Shown piece by piece: positions 1 to 8,236 of a stretch of 64,000 nt of DNA. Source of the DNA: Cytophagales bacterium (GTDB taxonomy: Bacteria; Bacteroidota; Bacteroidia; Cytophagales; Microscillaceae); NCBI GenBank assembly GCA_004293905.1, contig RDZE01000015.1:248001-312000 (forward strand), given 5' to 3'. The notes beneath the pieces are model-generated. The model had not been told where the DNA came from. It ran no database searches and saw only the letters and a program-made list of their open reading frames with translations. Position 1 is the stretch's first letter, and each line of letters starts with the position of its first letter. The position numbers and the translations under genes were made by a program.

Positions 1-285
1 TTGTAACCAAAGATAGTTGAGGTCATCGGGCGAATAGTTGTAATAGGTGATGGTTTCCGCGCCTTTGAGGGTTTGGTCTTCATCGTTGAGTTCTGCTTTT
101 ATTTTGTAGTCTGCTTTTTGTTGCCAATATTCGTGTCCGGGCGCGCCTGAGGCAGTTCTGTAATTGTTCGGCGTTGGTAGTATAGTACCTAACTGCTCGA
201 ATTTGCTACTTGTGTATTGTTTATTTTGTGCAAAAGCAATAATCGCAACAAAGAAACTGAAAGAGAAAAGTGCTAATTTTTTCAT
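1..285 (-). CDS. M1-family aminopeptidase, N-terminal fragment (cut by window edge)
   Basis: Only the first 95 codons are present; the gene runs off the left edge. It starts with a clear signal peptide (Met-Lys-Lys, a hydrophobic core, then an Ala-Gln cleavage region near residue 20). The following stretch, with an NNYRTASGAPGHEYWQQ segment and a beta-rich part ending in NYSPDDLNYLWLQ, resembles the N-terminal domain of secreted Bacteroidota M1 zinc aminopeptidases. The HEXXH catalytic motif lies outside the window, so activity cannot be judged. Its ATG overlaps the TGA of the upstream HupE-like gene as ATGA, which suggests translational coupling. The family call is inference from the N-terminus alone. 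Confidence 0.6.
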   Translation of the reverse strand, partial: MKKLALFSFSFFVAIIAFAQNKQYTSSKFEQLGTILPTPNNYRTASGAPGHEYWQQKADYKIKAELNDEDQTLKGAETITYYNYSPDDLNYLWLQ

Positions 286-857
286 GAGAGTAGATTCGTT
301 CGTTCTATAATGATATAAAGGGCTACTAAGGTAGCAGTGAGAGAAATGGTTTGTTTGAGTATTTTTTGGTGATGTTGAAATAATTTTGCAAAGATAATAA
401 AAATAATTAATAATAATACTACGATGGCTAATTGTCCGATTTCTATGCCTATATTAAAAGCCAATAGTTTGATAATGAAGTTTTCTTTGGAAAACATAAG
501 CAGGCTTTTGAGGTCTTTGGCAAAGGCTAAACCGTGTATGATACCAAAAAAGACAGCCATGAAGTAGGGGATTTTTTGCTTGTTGTATTGCAATAAATTG
601 TTAAGTGCGGTGATGATGATGGTAATTGGAATGAGTGTTTCGATGAGGTTTTTATCAATCGGAATGAGGTCAAGGGTGGCTAAAATGAGCGATAAGGTAT
701 GCCCTATGGTGAAGGCAGTTACTAAAAGGAGTATTTTTTTCCAATCTTGGGGGCTATAAGCGGCACAAAGCACCACAATAAAAAGGATATGGTCTAAGCC
801 TTCGAGATTGATGATGTGTTGTATGCCTATTTGTAAAAAAACTTGGAACTCACTCAT
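282..857 (-). CDS. HupE/UreJ-like integral membrane protein
   Basis: A 191-residue protein with about six hydrophobic segments. It carries the histidine motifs typical of HupE/UreJ_2 proteins: a GLDH motif near residues 20-23, a GHT motif near 52-54 and an HGLAFA motif near 107-112. HupE/UreJ family members are linked to nickel or cobalt uptake in other bacteria; the Bacteroidota branch is uncharacterised, so metal transport is an inference. The start overlaps the end of the upstream J-domain gene by 8 bases and its stop overlaps the following aminopeptidase gene by 4, so the three are probably co-translated. Confidence 0.75.
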   Translation of the reverse strand: MSEFQVFLQIGIQHIINLEGLDHILFIVVLCAAYSPQDWKKILLLVTAFTIGHTLSLILATLDLIPIDKNLIETLIPITIIITALNNLLQYNKQKIPYFMAVFFGIIHGLAFAKDLKSLLMFSKENFIIKLLAFNIGIEIGQLAIVVLLLIIFIIFAKLFQHHQKILKQTISLTATLVALYIIIERTNLLS

Positions 858-1707
858 GCGTTATTAATTGTTGTTTGGCAAATTGGTCTAAAAGTTCTTT
901 TTCTTCAGTGGTTATTTTCTCTGGGAATTGTAGTTGAATAGTAACATATAAATCGCCAAATTTGTTAGAATCTTGGTAAAAAGGCATTCCTAAACCTTTG
1001 ATTCTGAGTTTTTTACCGCCTTGTGTTTGTGCGGGTATGGTTATTTCTTTTTTTCCCTGTAGGGTATCTATTTCTACTTTTCCACCTGCCCATGCTTTGG
1101 CTATATTGAGGTTTAGGGTGGTGTAAAGGTCATTTTCGCGCCGCTCAAATTGCTCGTGTGGTTGTATTTCGATGGCTACTCTATAGGTTTGTTTTTCTTT
1201 CGTGATTCGGAGTATTTGCCCATTGGCAATGCCGGGCTTGAGTTTTAGTTTGAGTGCCATTTTTTGCAAAGTGATGATTCTTTCTGTGCCTGTGTAGGCT
1301 TCGTCTAATAATATTTGCAGGGTTTGGTCTATTTTATTGTTCTCTTTGGCTGATTCTTCGCTGCCGAAAATGGTTTCGTAGATGTCTGAAAAAACCTTAC
1401 CACTGACGATGCTATCGAAAATACTTTCAAAAACCGTAGTACCACTACCACCATTGGGGTTGGGTTGTGGATTACTGCCAAATTGCCAATTCAGCAAGCG
1501 TGCTAAATCATAGTCGCGCTTCTTTTTAGGGTCGCTCAGTATGTTGTAGGCTTCCGTAATTTCTTTGAATTTTTCTTCTATCTCTTTGTTGCCTATGTTT
1601 TTGTCGGGGTGGTATTGTAGGGCTAATTTTCGATAGGCTAATTTGATTTCTTCGGCATTGGCACTTTTAGGAATACCTAATATGGCATAATAATCTTTGA
1701 ATGACAT
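850..1707 (-). CDS. J-domain co-chaperone, CbpA-like (no zinc finger)
   Basis: A 285-residue DnaJ-class protein. Residues 1-70 form a J domain with the HPD tripeptide at 33-35, the element that stimulates Hsp70 ATPase. A Gly/Asn-rich linker follows near residues 77-90, then a DnaJ C-terminal substrate-binding region from about 125 to 280. The cysteine-rich zinc-finger repeats (CxxCxGxG) of canonical DnaJ are absent, so this is a CbpA/type II co-chaperone. It sits 3 bases after the coiled-coil gene and overlaps the HupE-like gene by 8 bases. The specific client is unknown. Confidence 0.88.
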   Translation of the reverse strand: MSFKDYYAILGIPKSANAEEIKLAYRKLALQYHPDKNIGNKEIEEKFKEITEAYNILSDPKKKRDYDLARLLNWQFGSNPQPNPNGGSGTTVFESIFDSIVSGKVFSDIYETIFGSEESAKENNKIDQTLQILLDEAYTGTERIITLQKMALKLKLKPGIANGQILRITKEKQTYRVAIEIQPHEQFERRENDLYTTLNLNIAKAWAGGKVEIDTLQGKKEITIPAQTQGGKKLRIKGLGMPFYQDSNKFGDLYVTIQLQFPEKITTEEKELLDQFAKQQLITHE

Positions 1708-1710
1708 AAT

Positions 1711-2472
1711 TTATTGGTTTTGAATGACTACAGTATCTTTTTTGGTTTTGATTTGCTCTAATAGCTTTTCCATATCTTCTTTGGAAAGCATACCTTCAAA
1801 TTTTTTCTCTATTTCGGCAAGTTTTTGCATGAGTTCTTTGTTGGTAGCATCTATTTTTTCTATTTTTTCATCGGTTTTTTTCTGCCCTTCTTTGATGCCT
1901 TCGGCTACTTCTATGAGCGAATTGCTGAGAATTTCTTGGTTTTCTTCAAGCACATTGCTGATGTTTTCTTGGGCTTTGTCGAGTTCATTGCGAAGGTTAC
2001 CGATACTTGCATTCATCTGCACGAGGTTGTCGCCTAAGGCAGTAGCATCTTTTTGCACATCGGAAATGCTGCTGATGGTTTTGCCAATTTCACCTCCTAA
2101 ACGGCGAGCGTTCGCATCGGAAGATTGCGAAAGTTCGTCGGCGGTATTTTGGAGTTGTTTCTGAAGTTTTTTCAGGTCATCGCTCATTGCTTTTAGCCTT
2201 TGCTGTGCTAAACCTAAGTTATGTTTCAAAGAATCTATTTTGTTATTTGAACGTTGGAGTTTATTATGCAAATCTTTATTAAGCAATTCCGTTACTTCTT
2301 TTTCTTGGTTGCCTGTGTAAATCATATACATAGAAATTCCTAAACTAATGACCGTAACCACAATAATAACAACTCGTAAAATGAGCTTGTATTTGCTGCT
2401 GATTTGGTCAAAATCTGTAAAAACACTTACAATAGTAATGAGTGTGAGAATGATATTACTGATATAATCCAT
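1711..2472 (-). CDS. Membrane-anchored coiled-coil protein of unknown function
   Basis: 253 residues. Two hydrophobic segments lie near residues 4-20 and 30-52, and the remainder (about 56-245) is almost entirely predicted coiled coil with heptad-like Leu/Ile spacing and many Lys, Glu and Gln residues. A central stretch (about 118-165) is richer in Ser, Ala, Gly and Asp and resembles the helical hairpin of chemoreceptor signalling domains, but no receptor motif is convincing. It lies 21 bases downstream of the P460-like gene and 3 bases upstream of the J-domain gene, so it is probably in the same transcript. No function is claimed. Confidence 0.7.
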   Translation of the reverse strand: MDYISNIILTLITIVSVFTDFDQISSKYKLILRVVIIVVTVISLGISMYMIYTGNQEKEVTELLNKDLHNKLQRSNNKIDSLKHNLGLAQQRLKAMSDDLKKLQKQLQNTADELSQSSDANARRLGGEIGKTISSISDVQKDATALGDNLVQMNASIGNLRNELDKAQENISNVLEENQEILSNSLIEVAEGIKEGQKKTDEKIEKIDATNKELMQKLAEIEKKFEGMLSKEDMEKLLEQIKTKKDTVVIQNQ

Positions 2473-2493
2473 AATATATATAATGACTAAAAA

Positions 2494-2961
2494 TTATTTT
2501 TGCGAAAATACATAATCCGAACTTTTAGCTAAAGCATGGCAATTATTGCAAAGGCTTGAGGCATTTCTGCTGATTATTTTTCCATTGTTATCGAGCTTAA
2601 ACCACTCCCAATATTGGTGTTCTGCATTATAAGTTCCTCCTCTTTTTACCATCGCTACGATACCATACCCTCCTTGTACTTCTTTTACTAAAATAGTTCC
2701 TATTGGGTATTGTTCATTAGGATTGGGTTTTGTATTTTGTTTTATCCAAATAACTCGTGCAGCGTCAGTATGAGCACGCCCATCATTGGAAAGTGCATTG
2801 GGTGACTCTATAATTTTCACCCAATTTCTGAAGTTTTCAAAATCAACATCTTGAGCTATAAACTCAGATGTATTAGTAATATTTACTTCCTCTTTTTTTT
2901 GACAGTTCCAAAGAACAACCGAGAAAAAGATTAACACGACTAAAGACCGAACTATTTTCAT
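2494..2961 (-). CDS. Cytochrome P460-like lipoprotein
   Basis: 155 residues. A lipoprotein signal ends at Cys20 (context LWNC), so the protein is probably lipid-anchored. A single c-type haem motif CNNCH sits at residues 138-142, close to the C-terminus. The central region with a permitted-to-transport-like segment (GGYGIVAMVKRGG, then YWEWFK) matches the cytochrome P460 family, whose characterised members oxidise hydroxylamine or detoxify nitrogen oxides. Many Bacteroidota members are uncharacterised, so the reaction is not assigned. The peroxiredoxin gene lies 12 bases upstream on the same strand, consistent with a shared redox role. Confidence 0.65.
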   Translation of the reverse strand: MKIVRSLVVLIFFSVVLWNCQKKEEVNITNTSEFIAQDVDFENFRNWVKIIESPNALSNDGRAHTDAARVIWIKQNTKPNPNEQYPIGTILVKEVQGGYGIVAMVKRGGTYNAEHQYWEWFKLDNNGKIISRNASSLCNNCHALAKSSDYVFSQK

Positions 2962-2973
2962 ATTGGTATTCTT

Positions 2974-3573
2974 TTATTTGGCTAAATTACTCAAAACTGC
3001 TAATAAAAGCCCTTTACTGATTCTTTTTTTATAGTTAGGATTGATGAATAAGAACTCTATTTCTTGTTCAGTATTGACAACAAAAACAGCAGGAACAGGT
3101 AAAAAACTTTCATTCACACCTCCCGAAGATTTAGAAAGCATTCCTTTGTAGAGTCCGGGGGCTTCGTAGGCTATGCCCAATATTTTTGATAAATTACCTT
3201 CACTATCTGAAAATAATTGATAGCCTAAATTGTGTTTTTGAACAGACTCTTTTAAATTCTCTGCATTATCGGGGCTGATGGCTACTATTTGATACCCCAA
3301 ATTGAGTATTTCATTTTGCGCTTGCCCTATTTCTGCTAAATGCGTATTACAATAAGGACACCAACCACCACGATATACAATGAGTACAGTTGGTTTGTTA
3401 AAAATATTTTTCGTTTCTACTACCTCATTTTGAAGGTTACGAATACTTACTGAAGTAATTTTTTCGCCGATAAGTAAAGGACTGATGTCTTCAGCAGTTT
3501 TAGCAACTTGAGCAAAAACAATTTGCGAAAATAAATAAACAAGAATTAGAAGTGAAAATCTTATTGTTATCAT
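2974..3573 (-). CDS. Secreted AhpC/TSA-type peroxiredoxin-like thiol protein
   Basis: 199 residues with an N-terminal signal peptide ending near residue 22. The thioredoxin-fold core carries the active-site motif RGGWCPYC, with Cys72 and Cys75, in the position of the peroxidatic cysteine of AhpC/TSA and PrxQ-like proteins. The WCPYC form is typical of the peroxiredoxin-like DUF899/TlpA-adjacent group and predicts thiol reductase or peroxidase activity in the periplasm. It is the first gene of the minus-strand run that ends at the left edge. The substrate is not known. Confidence 0.8.
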   Translation of the reverse strand: MITIRFSLLILVYLFSQIVFAQVAKTAEDISPLLIGEKITSVSIRNLQNEVVETKNIFNKPTVLIVYRGGWCPYCNTHLAEIGQAQNEILNLGYQIVAISPDNAENLKESVQKHNLGYQLFSDSEGNLSKILGIAYEAPGLYKGMLSKSSGGVNESFLPVPAVFVVNTEQEIEFLFINPNYKKRISKGLLLAVLSNLAK

Positions 3574-3777
3574 ATCATTATAGGGTTATGAGATAAAAAA
3601 TACTGCACGATTATTGTTCAAATAAACAACTATTATGCTTTTCAATTAGGTAACAAAATAAGATAAATACTTAGTTCGAAATTAAATACAATTAAATGCT
3701 TTGTATCATAGAAGATATACAAAAAAAACTTATTTTTGCAACCCATATAAAAAATAAACCCTAATTTCTTTTTTCAA
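3574..3777. promoter_or_regulatory. Divergent intergenic region with a -7-like element for the FIST gene
   Basis: 204 bases between the divergent peroxiredoxin and FIST genes, so promoters in both directions are expected here. On the plus strand TATTTTTG at 3731-3738 matches the Bacteroidota -7 element TAnnTTTG and lies 39 bases before the FIST start codon. The nearest TTTG upstream (3700-3703) is 27 bases away, longer than the usual 19-23, so the -33 element is uncertain. No hairpin or operator was seen. Confidence 0.35.
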
Positions 3778-4917
3778 ATGAAAATACAACAAAGACATTG
3801 GACAAAAGACAAACAATGGCACATACACACAGGTGAAGATTTGGGTGCAGAAGCGCAATTGGTATTGGCTTTTGGGGGTAAAAATACGCTTGTTTCTCAT
3901 AACTTTTACAACGATTTACGTGCTTGGTATCCCAAAGCACATATTTTATTAGGCTCTACTTCAGGCGAAATTATAGATACAGAGGTGCACGATGAGAGTC
4001 TTGTGGTTACGGCAATGGCTTTCGAGAAAACGATGCTCAAGATAGCCCATACCGAAATAAAACAGAGTGCTGATAGTTATATGGCGGGTGAAGGACTCGC
4101 AAAACAACTGAATGCCCAAGATTTGAAACATATCTTTATCCTTTCCGATGGTATGCAGGTGAATGGTACTGCCTTAGTTGCAGGGCTTGCCTCTATTTTG
4201 GGCGATGCCGTTTCGGTTACAGGAGGGCTGGCAGGCGATGCCGCTTCGTTCCAATCTACGTTGGTAGGTATAGACAACGACCCGCAAACAGGACAGTTAG
4301 TTGCCGTAGGGCTCTACGGAGAAGCCCTCAATGTAGGATATGCCTCTTTTGGAGGTTGGAGTTCTTTTGGCGCAGAACGTACCGTAACAAAATCAGATGC
4401 CAATGTGCTCTATGAGTTAGATGGCAAACCTGCTTTAGAACTCTACAAAACTTATTTGGGAAAAAAAGCCCAAGAACTTCCTGCTGCTGCGCTTTTATTC
4501 CCGCTGAGTATTAAAAATAACCAAGCCGAAAGCAACGAATTGGTAAGAACCATATTGAGCATAGATGAAGCACAACAAAGTATGACTTTTGCGGGTGATA
4601 TTCCTATGGGCAGTATCGTAAAGTTGATGAAATCAGACCACGAAAGCCTCATAGAAGGGGCAGAAAAAGCTGCTCAAAAAAGCCAAGAAATACTGGGAAG
4701 TAATGCAGAATTGGCTGTGTTGGTAAGTTGTGTGGGGCGTAAATTAGTGTTAGGACAAAATGTAGAAGAAGAAATAGAAGTAATACGCGATAATTTGGGA
4801 CAAGAAACCATCATTACAGGTTTTTATTCCTACGGCGAACTCGCACCCGCACGAAAAAACAGTGCTTGTTTGCTTCATAACCAAACTATGACCATTACAC
4901 TTTTTTCAGAAAAATAA
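3778..4917 (+). CDS. FIST domain sensory protein (FIST_N plus FIST_C)
   Basis: 379 residues with no signal peptide or membrane segment, so it is cytoplasmic. The N-terminal half (about 20-210) has the FIST_N signature, including a GSTSGEI segment near residues 61-67 and a Gly-rich segment near 145-155. The C-terminal half (about 220-360) matches FIST_C, ending in a GFYSYGELAP motif. FIST domains are predicted small-ligand sensors found beside or fused to signalling output domains. The gene is followed after 35 bases by a PAS-SpoIIE phosphatase in the same direction, which is the likely output partner; that pairing is inference. Confidence 0.88.
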   Translation: MKIQQRHWTKDKQWHIHTGEDLGAEAQLVLAFGGKNTLVSHNFYNDLRAWYPKAHILLGSTSGEIIDTEVHDESLVVTAMAFEKTMLKIAHTEIKQSADSYMAGEGLAKQLNAQDLKHIFILSDGMQVNGTALVAGLASILGDAVSVTGGLAGDAASFQSTLVGIDNDPQTGQLVAVGLYGEALNVGYASFGGWSSFGAERTVTKSDANVLYELDGKPALELYKTYLGKKAQELPAAALLFPLSIKNNQAESNELVRTILSIDEAQQSMTFAGDIPMGSIVKLMKSDHESLIEGAEKAAQKSQEILGSNAELAVLVSCVGRKLVLGQNVEEEIEVIRDNLGQETIITGFYSYGELAPARKNSACLLHNQTMTITLFSEK

Positions 4918-4952
4918 ACTTTCAATCATTTAATCATAGAGGCGCATAGGGT

Positions 4953-6608
4953 ATGCCTACTGAAGTAAAATATCATAAAGTATTAGAAAGGCAAATTCGT
5001 AAAGTGTTTGGCAAAGAAAGTGAAATTCCTTCTGAAATTTTTCCTTTGTTAGACCTCATCAGTCGTACTTACATACAATATGATGACGAAAAAGAACTTC
5101 TCAACAATACTATGGACGTAGGCATGAGAGAATTGGCGGAGTCTAATAACACACTCATTTCCCAAAAAATAGCCTTAGAAGAAGCCTACCAAACCCTAAT
5201 CGAAACCCAAAATAAACTTTCCGAAGCAGAGCAGATAGCTTCCCTAATGCATGAAGTTGCCAATAAAAATGACCAACTCGTTGCAAGCGAAGAAGAGCTT
5301 AAACAAAACTTAGAAGAACTACAAACCACTCAAGATAATCTAAAAAACAAACAAAAAGCCCTTAGTGCCGCTTTAGCCCAAAATAAGGCAGTTACTGACG
5401 CGCTTGATAGCAGTGCCATTGTTTCCATTACCGACCTCAAAGGCAATATTATCAAAGCCAACAAAGCATTTTGTGATGTTTCGGGCTATGCCGAAGATGA
5501 ACTATTGGGCAAAAATCACAATTTGGTCAATTCTGGTTTTCACCCTAAATCATTTTGGACAGATATGTGGAAAACTGTTGCACAAGGCAATACTTGGCGT
5601 GCCGAAATATGCAATCGTGCCAAAGATGGCTCATTATATTGGGTAGAGGCAGTCATCAATCCTATCTACAATGACCTTGGCAAAATTCATCAATATTTAG
5701 CCATTCGCTACCTCATCACACAACGCAAAAGAGCGGAACAAATCATACAAGAGCAAAACCAAGCCCTACAAAACAGCCTTGCCGAAGTTACTTCTCTAAG
5801 ACAAAAAAGCGAGGAGGCGCGTCAAAAAACCGAACAACTCCTCAACGACCTTAAATCGAGCATAGAATACGCACACCGCATACAAACAGCTTTTTTGCCC
5901 AAAAAAGAAAGCATGGAAACGCACTTCAAAGAATTTATGCTTCACTATGTGCCCAAAGATATTGTATCGGGTGATTTTTATTGGTTTACTACCCTGCCAA
6001 GCCAAGAGCTAATACTTGCCGTAGCCGATTGTACAGGGCACGGCGTACCCGGTGCTTTTATGACCGTAGTAGGGCAAAATCTTTTAGACCAAATCGTTAA
6101 TAAAGAACATATCAATAGTCCTGCTCAAATTTTAAAAGAATTAGATAAACGTTTATCAAGCACCATTCATAACCAACATGTAGAAAATGAAGGGCTTTAT
6201 GACGGAATGGACATCGCTGTTATAAAATGGAATCCTAAAAAACAAAGTATTTGCTTTGCTGGCGCACGCCGCCCCCTTTGGCTTTTCAACTCCGAACAAG
6301 GCGAAATTACAGAGTACAAAGCCGCCATGTTCCCTATCGGCGGAGGGCAACAATGGGAGAAAAAAGACTTTACGGAGGTGCATCTTGAACTCAGTAGCCA
6401 ATCAGTGGTTTATTTACTTACTGATGGCTATGCTGACCAATTTGGAATGAAAAGAAAATTTACAACCAAAAAACTGAAAAGCCTGCTTACAGATATTCAT
6501 AAAAAATCTTTTGAAGCACAACAACTCATCTTACAACAAACTTTTCTACAGTGGAAAGGTACGGAAGAACAAACCGATGATATACTCATCATTGGCATCA
6601 GAATATAA
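4953..6608 (+). CDS. PAS domain SpoIIE-type PP2C serine phosphatase
   Basis: 551 residues, soluble. Residues 1-60 are a helical N-terminus, about 60-145 a coiled coil, about 148-258 a PAS domain with the FCDVSGYAEDELLGK segment, about 260-305 a second coiled coil, and about 310-551 a SpoIIE/PP2C phosphatase. Metal-binding acidic motifs are intact: VSGDFYW, ADCTGHGVPGA, LTDGYADQ and TDDIL near the C-terminus. Such enzymes dephosphorylate STAS-type anti-anti-sigma or similar proteins. It lies between the FIST gene (35 bases) and the NlpC/P60 gene (10 bases), so the FIST protein may feed its activity. The PAS ligand is unknown. Confidence 0.92.
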   Translation: MPTEVKYHKVLERQIRKVFGKESEIPSEIFPLLDLISRTYIQYDDEKELLNNTMDVGMRELAESNNTLISQKIALEEAYQTLIETQNKLSEAEQIASLMHEVANKNDQLVASEEELKQNLEELQTTQDNLKNKQKALSAALAQNKAVTDALDSSAIVSITDLKGNIIKANKAFCDVSGYAEDELLGKNHNLVNSGFHPKSFWTDMWKTVAQGNTWRAEICNRAKDGSLYWVEAVINPIYNDLGKIHQYLAIRYLITQRKRAEQIIQEQNQALQNSLAEVTSLRQKSEEARQKTEQLLNDLKSSIEYAHRIQTAFLPKKESMETHFKEFMLHYVPKDIVSGDFYWFTTLPSQELILAVADCTGHGVPGAFMTVVGQNLLDQIVNKEHINSPAQILKELDKRLSSTIHNQHVENEGLYDGMDIAVIKWNPKKQSICFAGARRPLWLFNSEQGEITEYKAAMFPIGGGQQWEKKDFTEVHLELSSQSVVYLLTDGYADQFGMKRKFTTKKLKSLLTDIHKKSFEAQQLILQQTFLQWKGTEEQTDDILIIGIRI

Positions 6609-6618
6609 ACCATTGATT

Positions 6619-7482
6619 ATGAAATACTTACAATTCTTTTTATTGCTCATCATCTTACTTACTAACGATGAAGTAAAAGCGCAAACAACTCCTCAATACG
6701 CGCTCTGTATTGAGGGAGTAATGGCAGTTCGCAAAGAACCTAACCAACAAAGCGAACAAGTAACCCAATTACTTTTTGGCGACCTTTGCAAAATCATGGA
6801 ACAACCCACAGGCAGTGCTTGGGTTTATATAGAAAACTATGCAGATACTTACAAAGGTTGGATACTCAAAAATGCCCTTTATGAAGTAGAAACGCAATAT
6901 GCAGAGGCTTATATTGCACAACCGCAAGCCATTTGTGCAGAAAAAAAAGTGGTTTTGCAGTGGCGAAACAAAAATATTCCCCTCTACATTGGCAGTACAT
7001 TGCCATTTTTAGAAAATGACTCTTTGCGCATTGGCTACGAAAAAATAGCCTACAAAGGCAAAAGTATTCTTATTAGTGAAAAGCAAACAAGCGAGCAGAT
7101 GCTAAATACTGCCTACCAATATTTAGAAACGCCCTACCTTTGGGGAGGCAAAAGCCCCGAAGGAATAGACTGCTCAGGATTTACACAAATGGTTTTCAAA
7201 ATCAGTGGTTATTCACTCCTCCGCGACTCTTACCAACAAGCAGAGCAAGGCGAGTTAGTTCTTTTTGAAGACATTAGGGCAGGCGATTTGGTTTTTTTTC
7301 AGAAAATACCCCTTTCACAAGGCACAGAACGAGTGAGGCATGTAGGTATTGCATTGGGCAATGGCAAAATTATTCATGCCGATGGCAAAGTACGCATCAA
7401 TACGCTCAATGCCACAGGGCTCTACCGCGAAGATTGGGGGGCTTATTCTCATTACCTCAAATGGATTCGCCGCATAAAGTAA
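6619..7482 (+). CDS. SH3-NlpC/P60 cell-wall hydrolase
   Basis: 287 residues from the ATG at 6619, chosen because it starts a good signal peptide (MKYLQFFLLLIILL to about residue 22); the open frame extends further upstream inside the phosphatase gene. An SH3-like domain covers about 25-95 and an NlpC/P60 domain about 155-285. The catalytic triad is visible: Cys in GIDCSGF, His in RVRHVGI and a third His in IIHADG. It predicts a periplasmic or secreted peptidoglycan endopeptidase cleaving D-gamma-glutamyl-diaminopimelate bonds. It is probably co-transcribed with the phosphatase upstream. Confidence 0.9.
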   Translation: MKYLQFFLLLIILLTNDEVKAQTTPQYALCIEGVMAVRKEPNQQSEQVTQLLFGDLCKIMEQPTGSAWVYIENYADTYKGWILKNALYEVETQYAEAYIAQPQAICAEKKVVLQWRNKNIPLYIGSTLPFLENDSLRIGYEKIAYKGKSILISEKQTSEQMLNTAYQYLETPYLWGGKSPEGIDCSGFTQMVFKISGYSLLRDSYQQAEQGELVLFEDIRAGDLVFFQKIPLSQGTERVRHVGIALGNGKIIHADGKVRINTLNATGLYREDWGAYSHYLKWIRRIK

Positions 7483-7498
7483 AAATCTCAATAGTGTC

Positions 7499-8236
7499 AT
7501 GAAAATAATTATTGTAGATGACGAAGCCTTAGCAAGAACCGCCCTTAGTAGTATACTGACTGAAAATTTTCCCGAAATCAGTATCTTGGCTTCCTGCGGA
7601 CATGTACTTGAAGCAGTAGAAAAAATAAAATCGCTCAAGCCCGATTTGGTTTTTTTAGATATAGAAATGCCCGAATACAGTGGTTTTGATTTACTCAATT
7701 TTTTCGAAACTGCGCAAATGAATTTTCAAATTGTTTTCATCACTGCTTATAGCCATTTTTCTTTGCGTGCTTTTGAAGTATCAGCAGTAGATTATTTGCT
7801 AAAGCCTATCCGAATAGAGCAACTTAGTAAGGCTATAGAAAAAGCAAAAAAAATAAATCAACAAAAAAATATACATTACCAAGTTCTAAAAGAGAACCTA
7901 CAACACAAACAGCCGCAAAAAATTATTTTACATACCGCCGAAAATATTTTTATACTCAAAATTACAGATATTCTTTATTTGGAAGCCGAAGGCAGTTATA
8001 CACGTTTTTTTAGCACTACACACCCCCCTATTTTGGTGTCAAAAAAAATAGCCGATTTTGAATATATAGAAGAGTTGCCTTTCTTTTTTCGCTCACATAG
8101 AAGTTATCTTATCAATCTCAATAAAGTAACACAAGTAGACAAGCGCGATTTTGTGATTGTCATGGAAAATGGTGCAAGTGTATATTTGGCTCAAGAGAAG
8201 AAAAAATCTTTTCTGGACAAACTCAATGAAATATAA
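7499..8236 (+). CDS. LytTR-family response regulator
   Basis: 245 residues. The receiver domain (about 1-120) has acidic residues Asp7-Asp8, the phospho-acceptor Asp54 in FLDIEMPE, and a LLKPI motif near residue 100. The LytTR DNA-binding domain (about 140-240) contains the YLEAEGSYTRFF and FRSHRSYLINL segments typical of the family. No sensor kinase gene adjoins it; in Bacteroidota LytTR partners are usually 5TM or 7TM LytS-type kinases, so this is an orphan within the window. It follows the NlpC/P60 gene by 16 bases and overlaps the start of the next gene by 11. Confidence 0.92.
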   Translation: MKIIIVDDEALARTALSSILTENFPEISILASCGHVLEAVEKIKSLKPDLVFLDIEMPEYSGFDLLNFFETAQMNFQIVFITAYSHFSLRAFEVSAVDYLLKPIRIEQLSKAIEKAKKINQQKNIHYQVLKENLQHKQPQKIILHTAENIFILKITDILYLEAEGSYTRFFSTTHPPILVSKKIADFEYIEELPFFFRSHRSYLINLNKVTQVDKRDFVIVMENGASVYLAQEKKKSFLDKLNEI

